The notes below the pieces were generated by a model. The model was not told the DNA's origin. It worked only from the letters and a program-made list of their open reading frames with translations, and ran no database searches. A program made the position numbers and the translations under genes. A DNA stretch of 54,157 bases from an uncultured Pelagibacteraceae bacterium. Its GTDB lineage: Bacteria; Pseudomonadota; Alphaproteobacteria; Pelagibacterales; Pelagibacteraceae. Each line of letters starts with the position of its first letter. Position 1 is the first letter of the stretch. Positions 35,503 through 45,048 of this stretch are shown here, one piece after another. The stretch is from assembly GCA_902564245.1 (NCBI GenBank), contig CACFAF010000006.1, positions 1 through 54,157 of the forward strand, read 5' to 3'.

Positions 35503-37163
35503 TTATCTCTATAAAACATTACACTATTAAAAAAATTTTCACCCTTGATTTTTTGATTTTTACAAGCTTCATTTTTTTCTTTGATACAATTCTTAATTGT
35601 CATCACATTATTGAAAATTTCAATATTTTTAAATTCTGAGTTATAAGATGGATTTTTGTATATATTGTAATTGTATAAATTAACTTCTTTTTCAATCCTT
35701 ATAATATTTCTAGAAGTCACTATTACTAAAATTAATAAAAATAAATACCCAATTTTTTTTTTATTTATTGAATCATAAAATGAAATCTTTTCTAAATAAA
35801 ATGATAAAGGTAAAAAAATTAATATTGCAATTAAATGATAGCCACCATACCTCAAGGCCGGATGGTTATAAAACCACTCTAAAAACAGAAAAAAGATAAT
35901 TGCATAAACTAATAAAATATTCTTATTAAAATTAATTTTTTTCAAAAAAAAATTCTTTTTTTTAAAAATAAAAATAAATATTATACCCAAAAATAATATT
36001 CCTAAAATATAGTCTAATACTTTATTAAAAAAATAAAGCTCTATCCAATTTGTCAACCAATTAAAATTTCTTATATATTCATTTGGTTCAGAAATTCTAA
36101 ATTCTGGTGTTGCCCCAGCTTTAGACCAAAGCTGATACCATTCGTTCATTTGTTTCACTTCATTTATTTGAATAGACCATGGAATGCTTTCAAAACATGA
36201 GATGGACAATGGATATATAATACATCCAGTATTAATTATATTAATTCCAAAAATAATTAATAAGAAAAATAAGCATATGATAAAAATTTTATTACAAAAA
36301 ATATTTATAACAAAATCAATTTTTTTTTTTTGTATTAACAAAATTGGTATTAATAAAAGTAAATTTATTAAATAGAAAACCTTTAAAGATACTGTTAAAA
36401 AAGTTAAAATTAATATCTTATTTAATCTAAATGGATCTTTAATATTATTTATAAGATATATTAAAATATTTGATACAATCAATAAAATTAATATCTGAGC
36501 AGATTTATCAGTTCCATGTTCGGATAATCTATAAAAAAAAATATTTATTAACGAAAAATTTAATAGTGAGAAATAAAGGACATGGGATAACTTTTTCAAC
36601 TTTATCTCTTTAATAATATCCTTAATCAATACAAAATTTACAAAACCTAAAAAAAATACTGGTACTATGTGAATTAAATCATAATTTATTTTAGGTAGGT
36701 ATAATAAGGAAGATAAATAAAATATAGATGATGGTGTTCTAAATCCATGATTAAAATTTCCAATTCCATAAAAGTGAAGATCTTGAGTTAATAAATGAAT
36801 ATATGGGAAATGATAATAACTAAAATCATCGTGAGTTTTAGCACTAAAAATAAACTGTAATAAAAAAACAAAAATTAAAAATAAAATGATAAGATCTTTT
36901 TTAAGTTCTATGGAATTACCTTTAATATGATTAACAATAAATAGTATACCTATGAGAATTATAGAAAAATTAAATATTAGGTTGTGAGCTACAATAAAAC
37001 TAGTTAAATAAAGAATTATTGTTAAGGCAAATATACCAAATAAACCACAGTACCCATAATTTATTCTTTCTTCATAAAAAAAAATTCTATGAAAAAATAT
37101 ACCGTAACCAACTATAGAGCTTAAAATTACAAAATAATATAAAATATAAAGTGATAAATTCAT
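35499..37163 (-). CDS. Large polytopic membrane protein, GT-C-like, unassigned
   Basis: 554 residues, about 12 hydrophobic helices in the first 470, then a polar tail of about 80 residues with two cysteine pairs. The first loop after helix 3-4 has KTHDDFSYYHFPYIHLLTQD, with an acidic D-D pair and His residues like a GT-C active-site loop, and LSEHGTDKSAQI follows. Similar hypothetical proteins occur in glycan clusters. It is 11 bp from the GT2 gene upstream. Function uncertain beyond membrane glycan transfer. Confidence 0.6.
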   Translation of the reverse strand: MNLSLYILYYFVILSSIVGYGIFFHRIFFYEERINYGYCGLFGIFALTIILYLTSFIVAHNLIFNFSIILIGILFIVNHIKGNSIELKKDLIILFLIFVFLLQFIFSAKTHDDFSYYHFPYIHLLTQDLHFYGIGNFNHGFRTPSSIFYLSSLLYLPKINYDLIHIVPVFFLGFVNFVLIKDIIKEIKLKKLSHVLYFSLLNFSLINIFFYRLSEHGTDKSAQILILLIVSNILIYLINNIKDPFRLNKILILTFLTVSLKVFYLINLLLLIPILLIQKKKIDFVINIFCNKIFIICLFFLLIIFGINIINTGCIIYPLSISCFESIPWSIQINEVKQMNEWYQLWSKAGATPEFRISEPNEYIRNFNWLTNWIELYFFNKVLDYILGILFLGIIFIFIFKKKNFFLKKINFNKNILLVYAIIFFLFLEWFYNHPALRYGGYHLIAILIFLPLSFYLEKISFYDSINKKKIGYLFLLILVIVTSRNIIRIEKEVNLYNYNIYKNPSYNSEFKNIEIFNNVMTIKNCIKEKNEACKNQKIKGENFFNSVMFYRDK

Positions 37164-37174
37164 TAATTTAATAT

Positions 37175-37954
37175 TTAAATTTTTGATAAAAATTTTGTTA
37201 AATAATAGTCTAATTTATTTTTATAAACATCTTTATTATTTAAATACAATATTTTCATAAAATTGTGGGCCTCTAACCTTTTTTGCCACCATTTTTTTTC
37301 ATATTTATTTATATTTGACATTATTCCATTTTCTACTTTTCTATAAACTGTTAATTTTTTTTGACTTATAAAATAATTATTCTTTATATTTCTACATAAA
37401 ACATTAATTCTAAAATCTACCTCTAAATTAAAAAAATCGTTAAAAAGACCCTTATTTAAACAATAATCAAAAAAACTTCTTCTCATACAAATGGAACTGG
37501 TAGGTATTATTGTTGGCCAAATATTTTTTTGAAATTTTTTTTTATTAACAAATCTTGTTAGTTTTGTTTTATCTTTAATAATTGGTATATCAAAAACCAC
37601 ATCAATATCTTTTTGGCTTAAGAATATCTTTTCTATTTCAAATAATTTTTCCTTAAAAAAATAATCATCACCGTCCAAAAAACTTATTATTGAACCTGAT
37701 GATAATTTGAAACCATTGATTAATAAATCTATTTGATTGACTGGTGCATATTTACTAATTTTTTTCTTCTGTAAAATTTTTATTTTATCAGAGTATTGTT
37801 TAAAAATTTTTTCTGACCCATCATCAGAATAGTTATCAATTAAAATTATTTCATAATTATTATGATTTTGACTCAAACATGAGTCTATACATTCTTCTAT
37901 ATATTTTTTTTTATTATAACTTGTTATTAAGATTGAAAATTTTATTGAGTTCAT
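37175..37954 (-). CDS. GT2 family glycosyltransferase
   Basis: 259 residues. KFSILITSYNKKKYIEECIDSCLSQ and the DGDD acidic motif (IISFLDGDDYFFKEK) define a GT-A inverting enzyme. No membrane helix. First gene of the leftward operon that ends at 5S; it faces a divergent membrane protein across a 133-bp AT-rich gap that must contain promoters for both sides. Confidence 0.9.
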   Translation of the reverse strand: MNSIKFSILITSYNKKKYIEECIDSCLSQNHNNYEIILIDNYSDDGSEKIFKQYSDKIKILQKKKISKYAPVNQIDLLINGFKLSSGSIISFLDGDDYFFKEKLFEIEKIFLSQKDIDVVFDIPIIKDKTKLTRFVNKKKFQKNIWPTIIPTSSICMRRSFFDYCLNKGLFNDFFNLEVDFRINVLCRNIKNNYFISQKKLTVYRKVENGIMSNINKYEKKWWQKRLEAHNFMKILYLNNKDVYKNKLDYYLTKFLSKI

Positions 37955-38087
37955 TAATTTTTTTTTCTACAGATAAATCAAGTCACAAGCTATGTTTACG
38001 ATTTTTACGGTGTAAAACATCGTTCTATTATTGAAATATATGCTCATATAAACTAATGATACAAGTAAAAAATAAACATAATTGAAA

Positions 38088-39311
38088 ATGATTAATTTAG
38101 ATAGAAAATTTCGATCATTTATTTATCTATCTTTTTTTATATCACTAATTTTATCTTATCTATTAAATGAAAATTCAAGTGGAGGTGCTTCACTTGATAA
38201 AATTATTACAAAACCTTTCATAGATAGCTTTTCACTAGGTTTTTTGGAGGGTATAAATTATTCCATTAATGTAAGACAGATTCATTCTCCAATATTTTAC
38301 TATGTGCTGTTTTTGATGGATAATTTTTTTACTAATGAAACTTCAGTAATTTTATATATATTTATCTCATCTTTAATACCATTTATTTTTTATAAAATTT
38401 TAAAAAAAAAATTTAAAAAAAAAAATAAAAATTTTTTATTTTTATTATCCCTAATAATATTTTTATCACCATATTTTAGGTCTTCAGCAGTTTGGATTAC
38501 AAATGATAATTTAGCTTTATTATTTTTTTGTAGTTCTATTTATCTATTCATTAAAGGTAAATATGAATTGGATAACAAATTTATTAACTACTTATATAGT
38601 TTTTTTCTATTAGTTCTAGCTTCCTACATAAGACAACATTATGCTCTTTTTATTATTATATATTTCTTACAATGCTATCGTGATTTGAAATTAAATAAAG
38701 TTTTATATATTTTAGGTTTTTGTATTTTACTCTCAATACCTGCTTTAAAGTACTATATTTTATATTTCGAAAGTAATTTTGAATATTCCAGGATAACGCC
38801 AAACTACCGTTTTAATTTTTTAATATTTCTATCTATATTTATTTTTTATATTTTTCCAATTTTTTTATCTAAAAATAATATTAGAAAAATTATATTTTTT
38901 GTAAATGAAAGAAAAATTTTTTTAATTTTTTTATTATTACTTTTTACTACTATTTATATAAATTTTAATTTGCCTCAAATAGAATTTGGTGGTGGTATAA
39001 TATACAAATTTTTCCTTATTATTGATAATAATTTTATTTTTTATCTGATTTGTATTTTATCTTTAATATTACTTTTGTTTTATTCATCATCCATTAATGA
39101 TTTTTTAGTGCTTACAATATTATTTTTATCAAATCCTTTTCCAATTATTTATCAAAAATATTTTGATCCAGTATTATTAATAATTTTTTTTGGCTTGATG
39201 ACATCTAATTTAATAAAAAATCAAATGATTAATAAATCTTTAAATATAAAATTTATATATATTTATTATTCTCTATTTTTATTTTCAGCAAACTACTATT
39301 ATAGTAATTAG
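38088..39311 (+). CDS. Polytopic membrane protein, GT-C-like, unassigned
   Basis: 407 residues from the ATG at 38088 (an in-frame TTG lies two codons upstream). It has about ten hydrophobic helices and very long poly-A/T tracts within them. SINVRQIHSPIFYYVLF and SSAVWITNDNLALLFFCSSIY lie where GT-C proteins have substrate loops. No family name suggested by eye. The next gene, 2 bp downstream, is a short soluble protein, so the two may form a small unit in this opposite-strand block. Confidence 0.55.
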   Translation: MINLDRKFRSFIYLSFFISLILSYLLNENSSGGASLDKIITKPFIDSFSLGFLEGINYSINVRQIHSPIFYYVLFLMDNFFTNETSVILYIFISSLIPFIFYKILKKKFKKKNKNFLFLLSLIIFLSPYFRSSAVWITNDNLALLFFCSSIYLFIKGKYELDNKFINYLYSFFLLVLASYIRQHYALFIIIYFLQCYRDLKLNKVLYILGFCILLSIPALKYYILYFESNFEYSRITPNYRFNFLIFLSIFIFYIFPIFLSKNNIRKIIFFVNERKIFLIFLLLLFTTIYINFNLPQIEFGGGIIYKFFLIIDNNFIFYLICILSLILLLFYSSSINDFLVLTILFLSNPFPIIYQKYFDPVLLIIFFGLMTSNLIKNQMINKSLNIKFIYIYYSLFLFSANYYYSN

Positions 39312-39313
39312 AA

Positions 39314-39886
39314 ATGAAATTTATTTGTGTAAAAAACTATAATTCGAATAGAAATAAATTAATAAAAGATATCTATAAATTTTTAATTACGATGATTCCT
39401 AATTCAATTTTTAATTATTCAAAAATCGATTTTTTTCAAAGATATTTAAAAATGAATCAAGAAAATATTTTTTTTTGTAAAAATAAAAAAAAAATAATTG
39501 GGCTAGTTTCGTATTTAGATAAAAATACTGAAAAAAAACTAAAAAAAATTCTAATAATTCATTTATTAAAAAATCCCTTAATATTATTAAAATTTGTTAT
39601 AAATTTTTCATTTATATTTAAAATTCATACTTTTCCATCAAAGCATATTCAATTATTTCATTTAGCTTTAGATACAAAAAAAATTAATACACAAAAGAAA
39701 TTAAAAACTAAAAAAGACATATCTGTAAATTCTCTTCATAGAAAAATTACAAAAAATAAATATCATGGAGTATATGCAACTTATAATAGAAATAATTTTT
39801 TTGCAGAAAGGTATTATCTTAGAAACAAATTTAAAATATATGATCAAAACTTATTTTTTAGATATGTAAAAAAGGGAACTAAATGA
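39314..39886 (+). CDS. Possible GNAT-like acyltransferase
   Basis: 190 residues, soluble, lysine-rich. The C-terminal third (HGVYATYNRNNFFAERYYLRNKFKIYDQNLFF) resembles the last strands of GNAT N-acetyltransferases, and an IQLFHLALD strand precedes it; a clear acetyl-CoA Q/RxxGxG/A loop is missing, so the call is weak. Its last 36 bp overlap the convergent GT2 gene. If an acetyltransferase, an amino sugar made by the DegT enzymes would be a reasonable substrate. Confidence 0.4.
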   Translation: MKFICVKNYNSNRNKLIKDIYKFLITMIPNSIFNYSKIDFFQRYLKMNQENIFFCKNKKKIIGLVSYLDKNTEKKLKKILIIHLLKNPLILLKFVINFSFIFKIHTFPSKHIQLFHLALDTKKINTQKKLKTKKDISVNSLHRKITKNKYHGVYATYNRNNFFAERYYLRNKFKIYDQNLFFRYVKKGTK

Positions 39887-40633
39887 TTTTTTAAATATAC
39901 CTCTCAATAATGATAAAAAATAAAAATAACATTTGATAAAAAAATCAATTTTATTGCCTATAGTTTTTGAAGTACCACTTGCTCTTTCTTTTTCTATATA
40001 TGGCAACTCTTTTATATTAAAATTTCTGATCAAAGCATCTACAATTAAATTTATAAAATAATCCCCATAATATCCATTAATTTTTAATTTTTTCAATTTA
40101 CTCTTTTTTATACAAATATAACCACTGGTATAATCATGAAAATTATTAAAAATAAAAAATTTACATATCTTATTTAAAAAATAACTTAGCTTATCAATCA
40201 TAACTGAATTTGATTTATCTACCTGAAAATATCTTTTACTTTTTTTTATAAATCTAGAAAATACCAAAATATCATAATGTTTATTGCTATTTGTAATTTT
40301 AATAAAATTTGATAAATATTTTGGTGGATGTGAAAAATCTGCATCCATCCAAATAACATGATCATATTTTGACAATTTTATTCCTTTTTTCAAAGACATT
40401 ACTAAATTTTTTGGCCCAAACTTTCTTACATGAATTTTAACATTATTATTTTTTTTTTTGATTCTTTTAACTATCCTAATAGTTCCATCATCAGATTGAT
40501 CATCAACTACAATTACTTCATACTTCTTTTGATTATTTTTAAAAACTTTAACAATTTCATTAATTAGTTTTTCAATATGACCAGCCTCGTTTAAAGTAGG
40601 TAGCAAAACTGAGTAATTACTGTTTTTTTTCAT
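39851..40633 (-). CDS. GT2 glycosyltransferase, DPM1-like
   Basis: 260 residues. NYSVLLPTLNEAGHIEKLI, VVVDDQSDDGT-like VVDDQSDDGTIRIV and the acidic VIWMDADFSHPPKYL are all of the polyprenyl-phosphate sugar synthase type. A weakly hydrophobic C-terminus (FFIKCYFYFLSLLRGIF) may hold it at the membrane. It is a single gene on this strand between two plus-strand blocks. Confidence 0.9.
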   Translation of the reverse strand: MKKNSNYSVLLPTLNEAGHIEKLINEIVKVFKNNQKKYEVIVVDDQSDDGTIRIVKRIKKKNNNVKIHVRKFGPKNLVMSLKKGIKLSKYDHVIWMDADFSHPPKYLSNFIKITNSNKHYDILVFSRFIKKSKRYFQVDKSNSVMIDKLSYFLNKICKFFIFNNFHDYTSGYICIKKSKLKKLKINGYYGDYFINLIVDALIRNFNIKELPYIEKERASGTSKTIGNKIDFFIKCYFYFLSLLRGIFKKSFSSLFYISKK

Positions 40634-40729
40634 AAATTAATTATTGGTATTTTTTTAAAATATACAATAATTGATATAATATAAGACTAATTTTGAAAAC
40701 TTTACAATTATATTTATAAAAAAAATTAT

Positions 40730-41155
40730 ATGATTAATGAAATAAAATATAAAAAATTTATATTTGGCTATCTTATTAGATATAAGAAAAAAAAAGGTGT
40801 TAATTTCCTTACACCAGCAAAATTAACACACCAAGTGGGAAGTTTAAGACATAAAAAAAATCATGAGATTTTTCCTCATTTACATTTAAAAAATAAAAGA
40901 AAGATAGATTATACATCAGAAGTTTTAATTATTCAAAAAGGTAAAATTAGAATTGATTTATATTCAAATAAAAAAAAATATTTGTTTAGTAAAATTTTGA
41001 TTAAAGATGATATTTTAATTTTAATTAAAGGTGCACATGGGTTTAAAGTTTTAGAACCATGTGATATTTTAGAAATTAAACAAGGTCCTTATAATAAAAA
41101 AAGAGATAAAATAAGATTTAATCCTATTAATGAAAAAAGCTTAAAATTTAAATGA
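40730..41155 (+). CDS. Cupin-like sugar-cluster protein
   Basis: 141 residues. A beta-rich, His/Glu-bearing core (HEIFPHLHLKNKR, then SEVLIIQKGKIRIDLYS and ILIKGAHGFKVLEPCDILEIKQGPY) is a cupin double-strand barrel. Such small cupins occur beside DegT aminotransferases, and some are sugar-nucleotide isomerases of the QdtA/WxcM type. It overlaps the aminotransferase start by 4 bp. The metal-binding set looks partial, so enzyme or regulatory role is open. Confidence 0.65.
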   Translation: MINEIKYKKFIFGYLIRYKKKKGVNFLTPAKLTHQVGSLRHKKNHEIFPHLHLKNKRKIDYTSEVLIIQKGKIRIDLYSNKKKYLFSKILIKDDILILIKGAHGFKVLEPCDILEIKQGPYNKKRDKIRFNPINEKSLKFK

Positions 41156-42261
41156 TACCAGTAAATAAACCAGAAATTACAAAAGTAGATGCACAAAAAG
41201 TTTATAGGGCAGTTAAAGAAGGCTGGGTTTCTTCTAGTGGTCCACAAGTAAAAGTTTTTGAAAATAAAATAAAAAAATTTATAGGGAAAAAATATAGCTC
41301 AGCAGTTGCGAATGGTACAGCTGCACTAGAAATAGCAATTAAAACTTTAAATTTAAAAAAAAATGACGAAGTAATTATTCCAAACTTTACAATAATTTCT
41401 AACGCTTTGGCAGTTATTAAACAAAATGCAAAACCAATTCTTATTGACTGTGATTTGCAAACCTGGAATATGAAAATTGATTTGATGGAAAATGCTATCA
41501 ACAAAAATACAAAGGCTATAATTGCAACTCATATTTATGGATATCCAATTGAGATTGATAAAATTAAAAAAATTTGTAAGAAAAAAAAAATTATTTTAAT
41601 TGAGGATGCTGCTGAAATGTTTGGTCATAAATATAAGAATAAATATTGTGGTTATTATGGAGATATAAGTGTTTTTAGTTTTTATGCAAACAAGCATATT
41701 ACTACAGGAGAAGGTGGTATGATATTAACCAATGATAAAGCCATCAATGATAAAGTTAATGATTTAAGAAATTTATGTTTTGGAAAAATAAATAGATTTA
41801 ACCATGACGATATAGGTTGGAATTATAGATTTACTAACCTTCAGGCTGCACTTGGTTTAAGTCAATTAAAAAGAATTAATAATATTATCAAAAAGAAAAA
41901 AAAAATTGGAAAATTATATTATAAACTTCTTAGTAAGAATAAAACGATAACTATTCAAAAGCCAAAATTAAATAATTTAGAAAATATTTATTGGGTTGTT
42001 GGTATAATTATTAAAAAAAAAATTAATATAGATATTTTGAGAAAAAAACTTTTTAAGTTTGGTATTGAAACTAGGTCTTTTTTTTGGCCAATGAATAAAC
42101 AAAAGATATTTAAAAAGCTTAAAATTAAATTTAAAGGCAGTTTTCCAAATTCAAATTATATTAGTAAATATGGCTTTTATTTACCCTCTGGGATAGGAAC
42201 AACAAGTAAAGATATAAGTTTTGTTTGTAAAAAGATAAATCAAGTTACAAAAAATCTTTAA
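41152..42261 (+). CDS. DegT-type sugar aminotransferase, perosamine-synthase-like (second copy)
   Basis: 369 residues. PLP Lys181 in FSFYANKHITTGEGGM is the exact motif style of GDP-perosamine synthase (FxNKxITTGEGGM), and Asp152 lies in LIEDAAEMFGHK. VSSSGPQVKVFE at the start and the NGTAALEIA phosphate-binding turn are typical. It is only distantly like the DegT gene at 30932, so the island has two different amino-sugar steps or two substrates. Preceded by the cupin and followed by a GT2 gene. Confidence 0.88.
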   Translation: MIPVNKPEITKVDAQKVYRAVKEGWVSSSGPQVKVFENKIKKFIGKKYSSAVANGTAALEIAIKTLNLKKNDEVIIPNFTIISNALAVIKQNAKPILIDCDLQTWNMKIDLMENAINKNTKAIIATHIYGYPIEIDKIKKICKKKKIILIEDAAEMFGHKYKNKYCGYYGDISVFSFYANKHITTGEGGMILTNDKAINDKVNDLRNLCFGKINRFNHDDIGWNYRFTNLQAALGLSQLKRINNIIKKKKKIGKLYYKLLSKNKTITIQKPKLNNLENIYWVVGIIIKKKINIDILRKKLFKFGIETRSFFWPMNKQKIFKKLKIKFKGSFPNSNYISKYGFYLPSGIGTTSKDISFVCKKINQVTKNL

Positions 42262-42276
42262 TTAAACTAAACATTA

Positions 42277-42951
42277 ATGAAAAAAAAATTAGATAATCTT
42301 ACATTGTTAATTCCAGCTAAAAATGAACCTGAATCATTGCCATTAGTTTTAAAAGAATTAAAAAAATATAAAATTAAAAAAGTAATTGTCTTACAAAAAG
42401 ACGATAAAGATACAATAAAAGCTATTAAAGACAAAAAATCAAAAATAATTTTTCAAAAAAAAAATGGTTATGGCTCAGCAATTAAAGAAGGGATATACAA
42501 GATAAAAACAAAATACTTATGTATCTTTAATGCTGATGGTTCTTTTAATCCAAAAGAATTATTTCAAATGAGTAAATCTTTAAAAAGATTTAATTTTGTT
42601 TTTGGATCAAGATATTCAAAAAATGCTGGAAGTAAAGATGATACTTTTTTGACTTTTATTGGAAATAAAATATTTTCTCTGTTAGGAAAATTATTCTTTA
42701 ATATTCAATTAAATGATATTTTGTATACCTATATAATGGGAGATACTAAAAAGTTTAAATCATTAAATCTTCAAAATCATGACTTTAGAATTTGTATTGA
42801 AATACCTTTAAAAATAGCAACTAAAAAATTTAAATATACATTTTCATCAAGTTTTGAAAGGAAAAGATTTAAAGGTGAAAAAAAAGTTAATGAATTTAAA
42901 GATGGTTTTTTGATAGGTTACTATATGTTAAAAAAATTTCTAATAAGATAA
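42277..42951 (+). CDS. GT2 glycosyltransferase
   Basis: 224 residues; a short form with LTLLIPAKNEPESLPLVLKEL and the acidic NADGSFNPKEL motif in place of the usual DxD. It belongs to the polyprenyl-phosphate-glycosyltransferase-like group. Its TAA is followed directly by the TTG of the acyltransferase, with no spacer, so the two are co-translated. Confidence 0.85.
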   Translation: MKKKLDNLTLLIPAKNEPESLPLVLKELKKYKIKKVIVLQKDDKDTIKAIKDKKSKIIFQKKNGYGSAIKEGIYKIKTKYLCIFNADGSFNPKELFQMSKSLKRFNFVFGSRYSKNAGSKDDTFLTFIGNKIFSLLGKLFFNIQLNDILYTYIMGDTKKFKSLNLQNHDFRICIEIPLKIATKKFKYTFSSSFERKRFKGEKKVNEFKDGFLIGYYMLKKFLIR

Positions 42952-44028
42952 TTGAAATTTAAAAAATCAGTGAAGGAAAATAGATTCTACTTACTGGATA
43001 TTGCAAGAGGATTAGCAGCCTTTGCTGTAGTAATTTTTCATTATAAATTATTTTATGATCCTAAAATTAGCTTGGATGAATTTTCTCAAAGTACTCAACC
43101 ATTTTATAATTATATTAACTATGTATATGACTATGGCTGGATGGCTGTTCAATTTTTTTTTGTATTATCTGGTTTTATATTTTATGAATTATATTCTGAA
43201 AAAATTTTATCTAAAAAGATTAACTTAAAAAGATTTTTTCTTTTAAGATTTTCAAGATTATATCCATTACACTTTTTAATGTTAATTTTAATAACAATTT
43301 TATTTTATAATTTTGGTGAAACAAATCCATTAATTTTTATTTATCAATTTGATATTAAGCATTTTTTTTTAAATATTTTTTTAATACAAAGCTGGGGATT
43401 TGAGAATACAGATTCATTTAATGGTCCTGCTTGGTCAATTTCAATTGAATTTTTTTTATATGGAATTTTTTTTACTATATTTTTTAATAAACTAAACAAT
43501 AATAAGATTTTAGTTTTATTAATTTTAATTAGTTTACCAGTATATTATTTAAATAAATATTTAGGTTACGGAATATATTGTTTTTTTATTGGGGGTGCTG
43601 CTAATTTAATATTTAAGAAAATTGAAAATAAAAAGTACTATCTTTCAAAAATCATTAAAATTTTAGCGCTATTAATTCTTCTATCAATATTTCTTATCAA
43701 TGTATTAAATAATCAAATATTATTAAAATTTATCACTTTTACTCTATTATTTCCAAGCCTACTTCTTATAATGATGGCTTTTCAATTAAATAATTCTCAA
43801 ACTGGAAAAAATTTTAAGATTATAGGTGAGGCAAGTTACTCAGTTTATCTTATTCATTATATAATTCAGATAATAATTTATATAATTTTAGTAAGTTTGA
43901 ATGTTAAAATAAATTTTAACTCTGAAATTATTTTTATAAGTTATATTCTAATGGTATTTTTACTTTCTTGTATTATGTATAAATTTTTTGAAATTCCATT
44001 TCAAAAATTAATTAGAGACAGATTTTAA
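42952..44028 (+). CDS. Acyltransferase-3 family membrane protein (OafA/YrhL type)
   Basis: 358 residues with about ten hydrophobic helices; family 3 acyltransferases O-acetylate surface sugars. The N-terminus LLDIARGLAAFAVVIFHY has the conserved His and RG pair, FFVLSGFIFYELY follows, then RFSRLYPLHFLMLI, and the GPAWSISIEFFLYG signature is intact. The start is TTG at 42952 (GTG at 42970 is possible). The last 21 bp overlap the convergent GT4-type membrane transferase. Confidence 0.93.
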   Translation: MKFKKSVKENRFYLLDIARGLAAFAVVIFHYKLFYDPKISLDEFSQSTQPFYNYINYVYDYGWMAVQFFFVLSGFIFYELYSEKILSKKINLKRFFLLRFSRLYPLHFLMLILITILFYNFGETNPLIFIYQFDIKHFFLNIFLIQSWGFENTDSFNGPAWSISIEFFLYGIFFTIFFNKLNNNKILVLLILISLPVYYLNKYLGYGIYCFFIGGAANLIFKKIENKKYYLSKIIKILALLILLSIFLINVLNNQILLKFITFTLLFPSLLLIMMAFQLNNSQTGKNFKIIGEASYSVYLIHYIIQIIIYIILVSLNVKINFNSEIIFISYILMVFLLSCIMYKFFEIPFQKLIRDRF

Positions 44029-45033
44029 TTTTTTTCTAAGAAACAAATAAATAAACACATAAATGAAAATTGAGGTAAATATCAAAATAATCAAATTTTT
44101 ACTTTGATTAAAAAAGGAGACGCTAAAATAAAAAATAATTAAATTATACATCAATATTAATATACCAGTAATATTATTGGATTGTTTAAAATTTAATTTT
44201 TTTTTCATAAAAAGATATATTAAATGATGCAGATGTTTATTATCAGCATCAGAAACTTTTAGATTATCAATTTTTTTTCTAAGAATTGAAAAAAGATTTT
44301 CAAAACAAGGATACCATAAAATTGAAACTGCAAAAAAAGGTGAGATGTAATAATGATTAAAATTTACAAATTCAATTATAATTATTGAGGTTATAAAAGA
44401 TATAAAATATACACCACCATCACCTAGATAACTTTTATTAAAAAAATTAAAAACTAATATCACACTTAATAGTAAGATTTGAACTTCAACAAATTCTTTA
44501 TTGATGATTAAATTATAATTATTTGCAAGGTAATAAATGCTTGCTAAGGTTCCAAGAAAATATCCGATTGATGAAATATTTATTCCATCTATAAAATTAG
44601 ATCCATTTACAAGAACAATTATACAAAATACTGTAAAAGTAAAAGCAACAAAATTAATTTGTAATAATTCATTCAAGCCATCAATTTTAACATTGGTAAT
44701 TTTAATATTAAAAAAATTAATAAAAAAATAAATGACAAATATTTGTAAAAATATTCTTAAAATTGGTGAAAAACTTTTTACCCTATCTGATATAAATCCA
44801 ATTAGAAAAAATAAAATATATAAGAAAAATTGAATATGGTTTAAATAGTTAAAACTTAAAGCTAAATTACCTATTACTAGAAATAATCCTGCTAATATCG
44901 TTAATTGATTAGAATTTTCTATGAATTTTTTATGTTCAGAAAATTTTGTTTTATTTAAAAAAATCTTTTTAATCTGACAAAATCTATTAAAAATAAAAAA
45001 AACACACAAACCTAAAATATATTTAATAATCAT
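44008..45033 (-). CDS. Polyprenyl-phosphate sugar-1-phosphate transferase (WecA/MraY superfamily)
   Basis: Integral membrane enzyme, 341 residues and about ten helices, that starts glycan-unit assembly by moving a sugar-1-phosphate to undecaprenyl phosphate. Active-site landmarks are VNGSNFIDGIN (Asp149), YLGDGGVYF, and the cytosolic D-A-D-N-K-HLHH that corresponds to the HIHH-like loop. The N-terminal DD motif found in WecA/TagO is not obvious, a possible difference. It probably initiates the glycan whose other enzymes surround it. Confidence 0.85.
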   Translation of the reverse strand: MIIKYILGLCVFFIFNRFCQIKKIFLNKTKFSEHKKFIENSNQLTILAGLFLVIGNLALSFNYLNHIQFFLYILFFLIGFISDRVKSFSPILRIFLQIFVIYFFINFFNIKITNVKIDGLNELLQINFVAFTFTVFCIIVLVNGSNFIDGINISSIGYFLGTLASIYYLANNYNLIINKEFVEVQILLLSVILVFNFFNKSYLGDGGVYFISFITSIIIIEFVNFNHYYISPFFAVSILWYPCFENLFSILRKKIDNLKVSDADNKHLHHLIYLFMKKKLNFKQSNNITGILILMYNLIIFYFSVSFFNQSKNLIILIFTSIFIYVFIYLFLRKKLKSVSN

Positions 45034-45048
45034 TAAAATTTAATTTTG

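Noticed and set aside
38400-38440. Long A runs as possible slippage switches in glycan genes
   Set aside because: Runs of 8-10 A/T are everywhere in the right-hand region and the genes containing them stay in frame.
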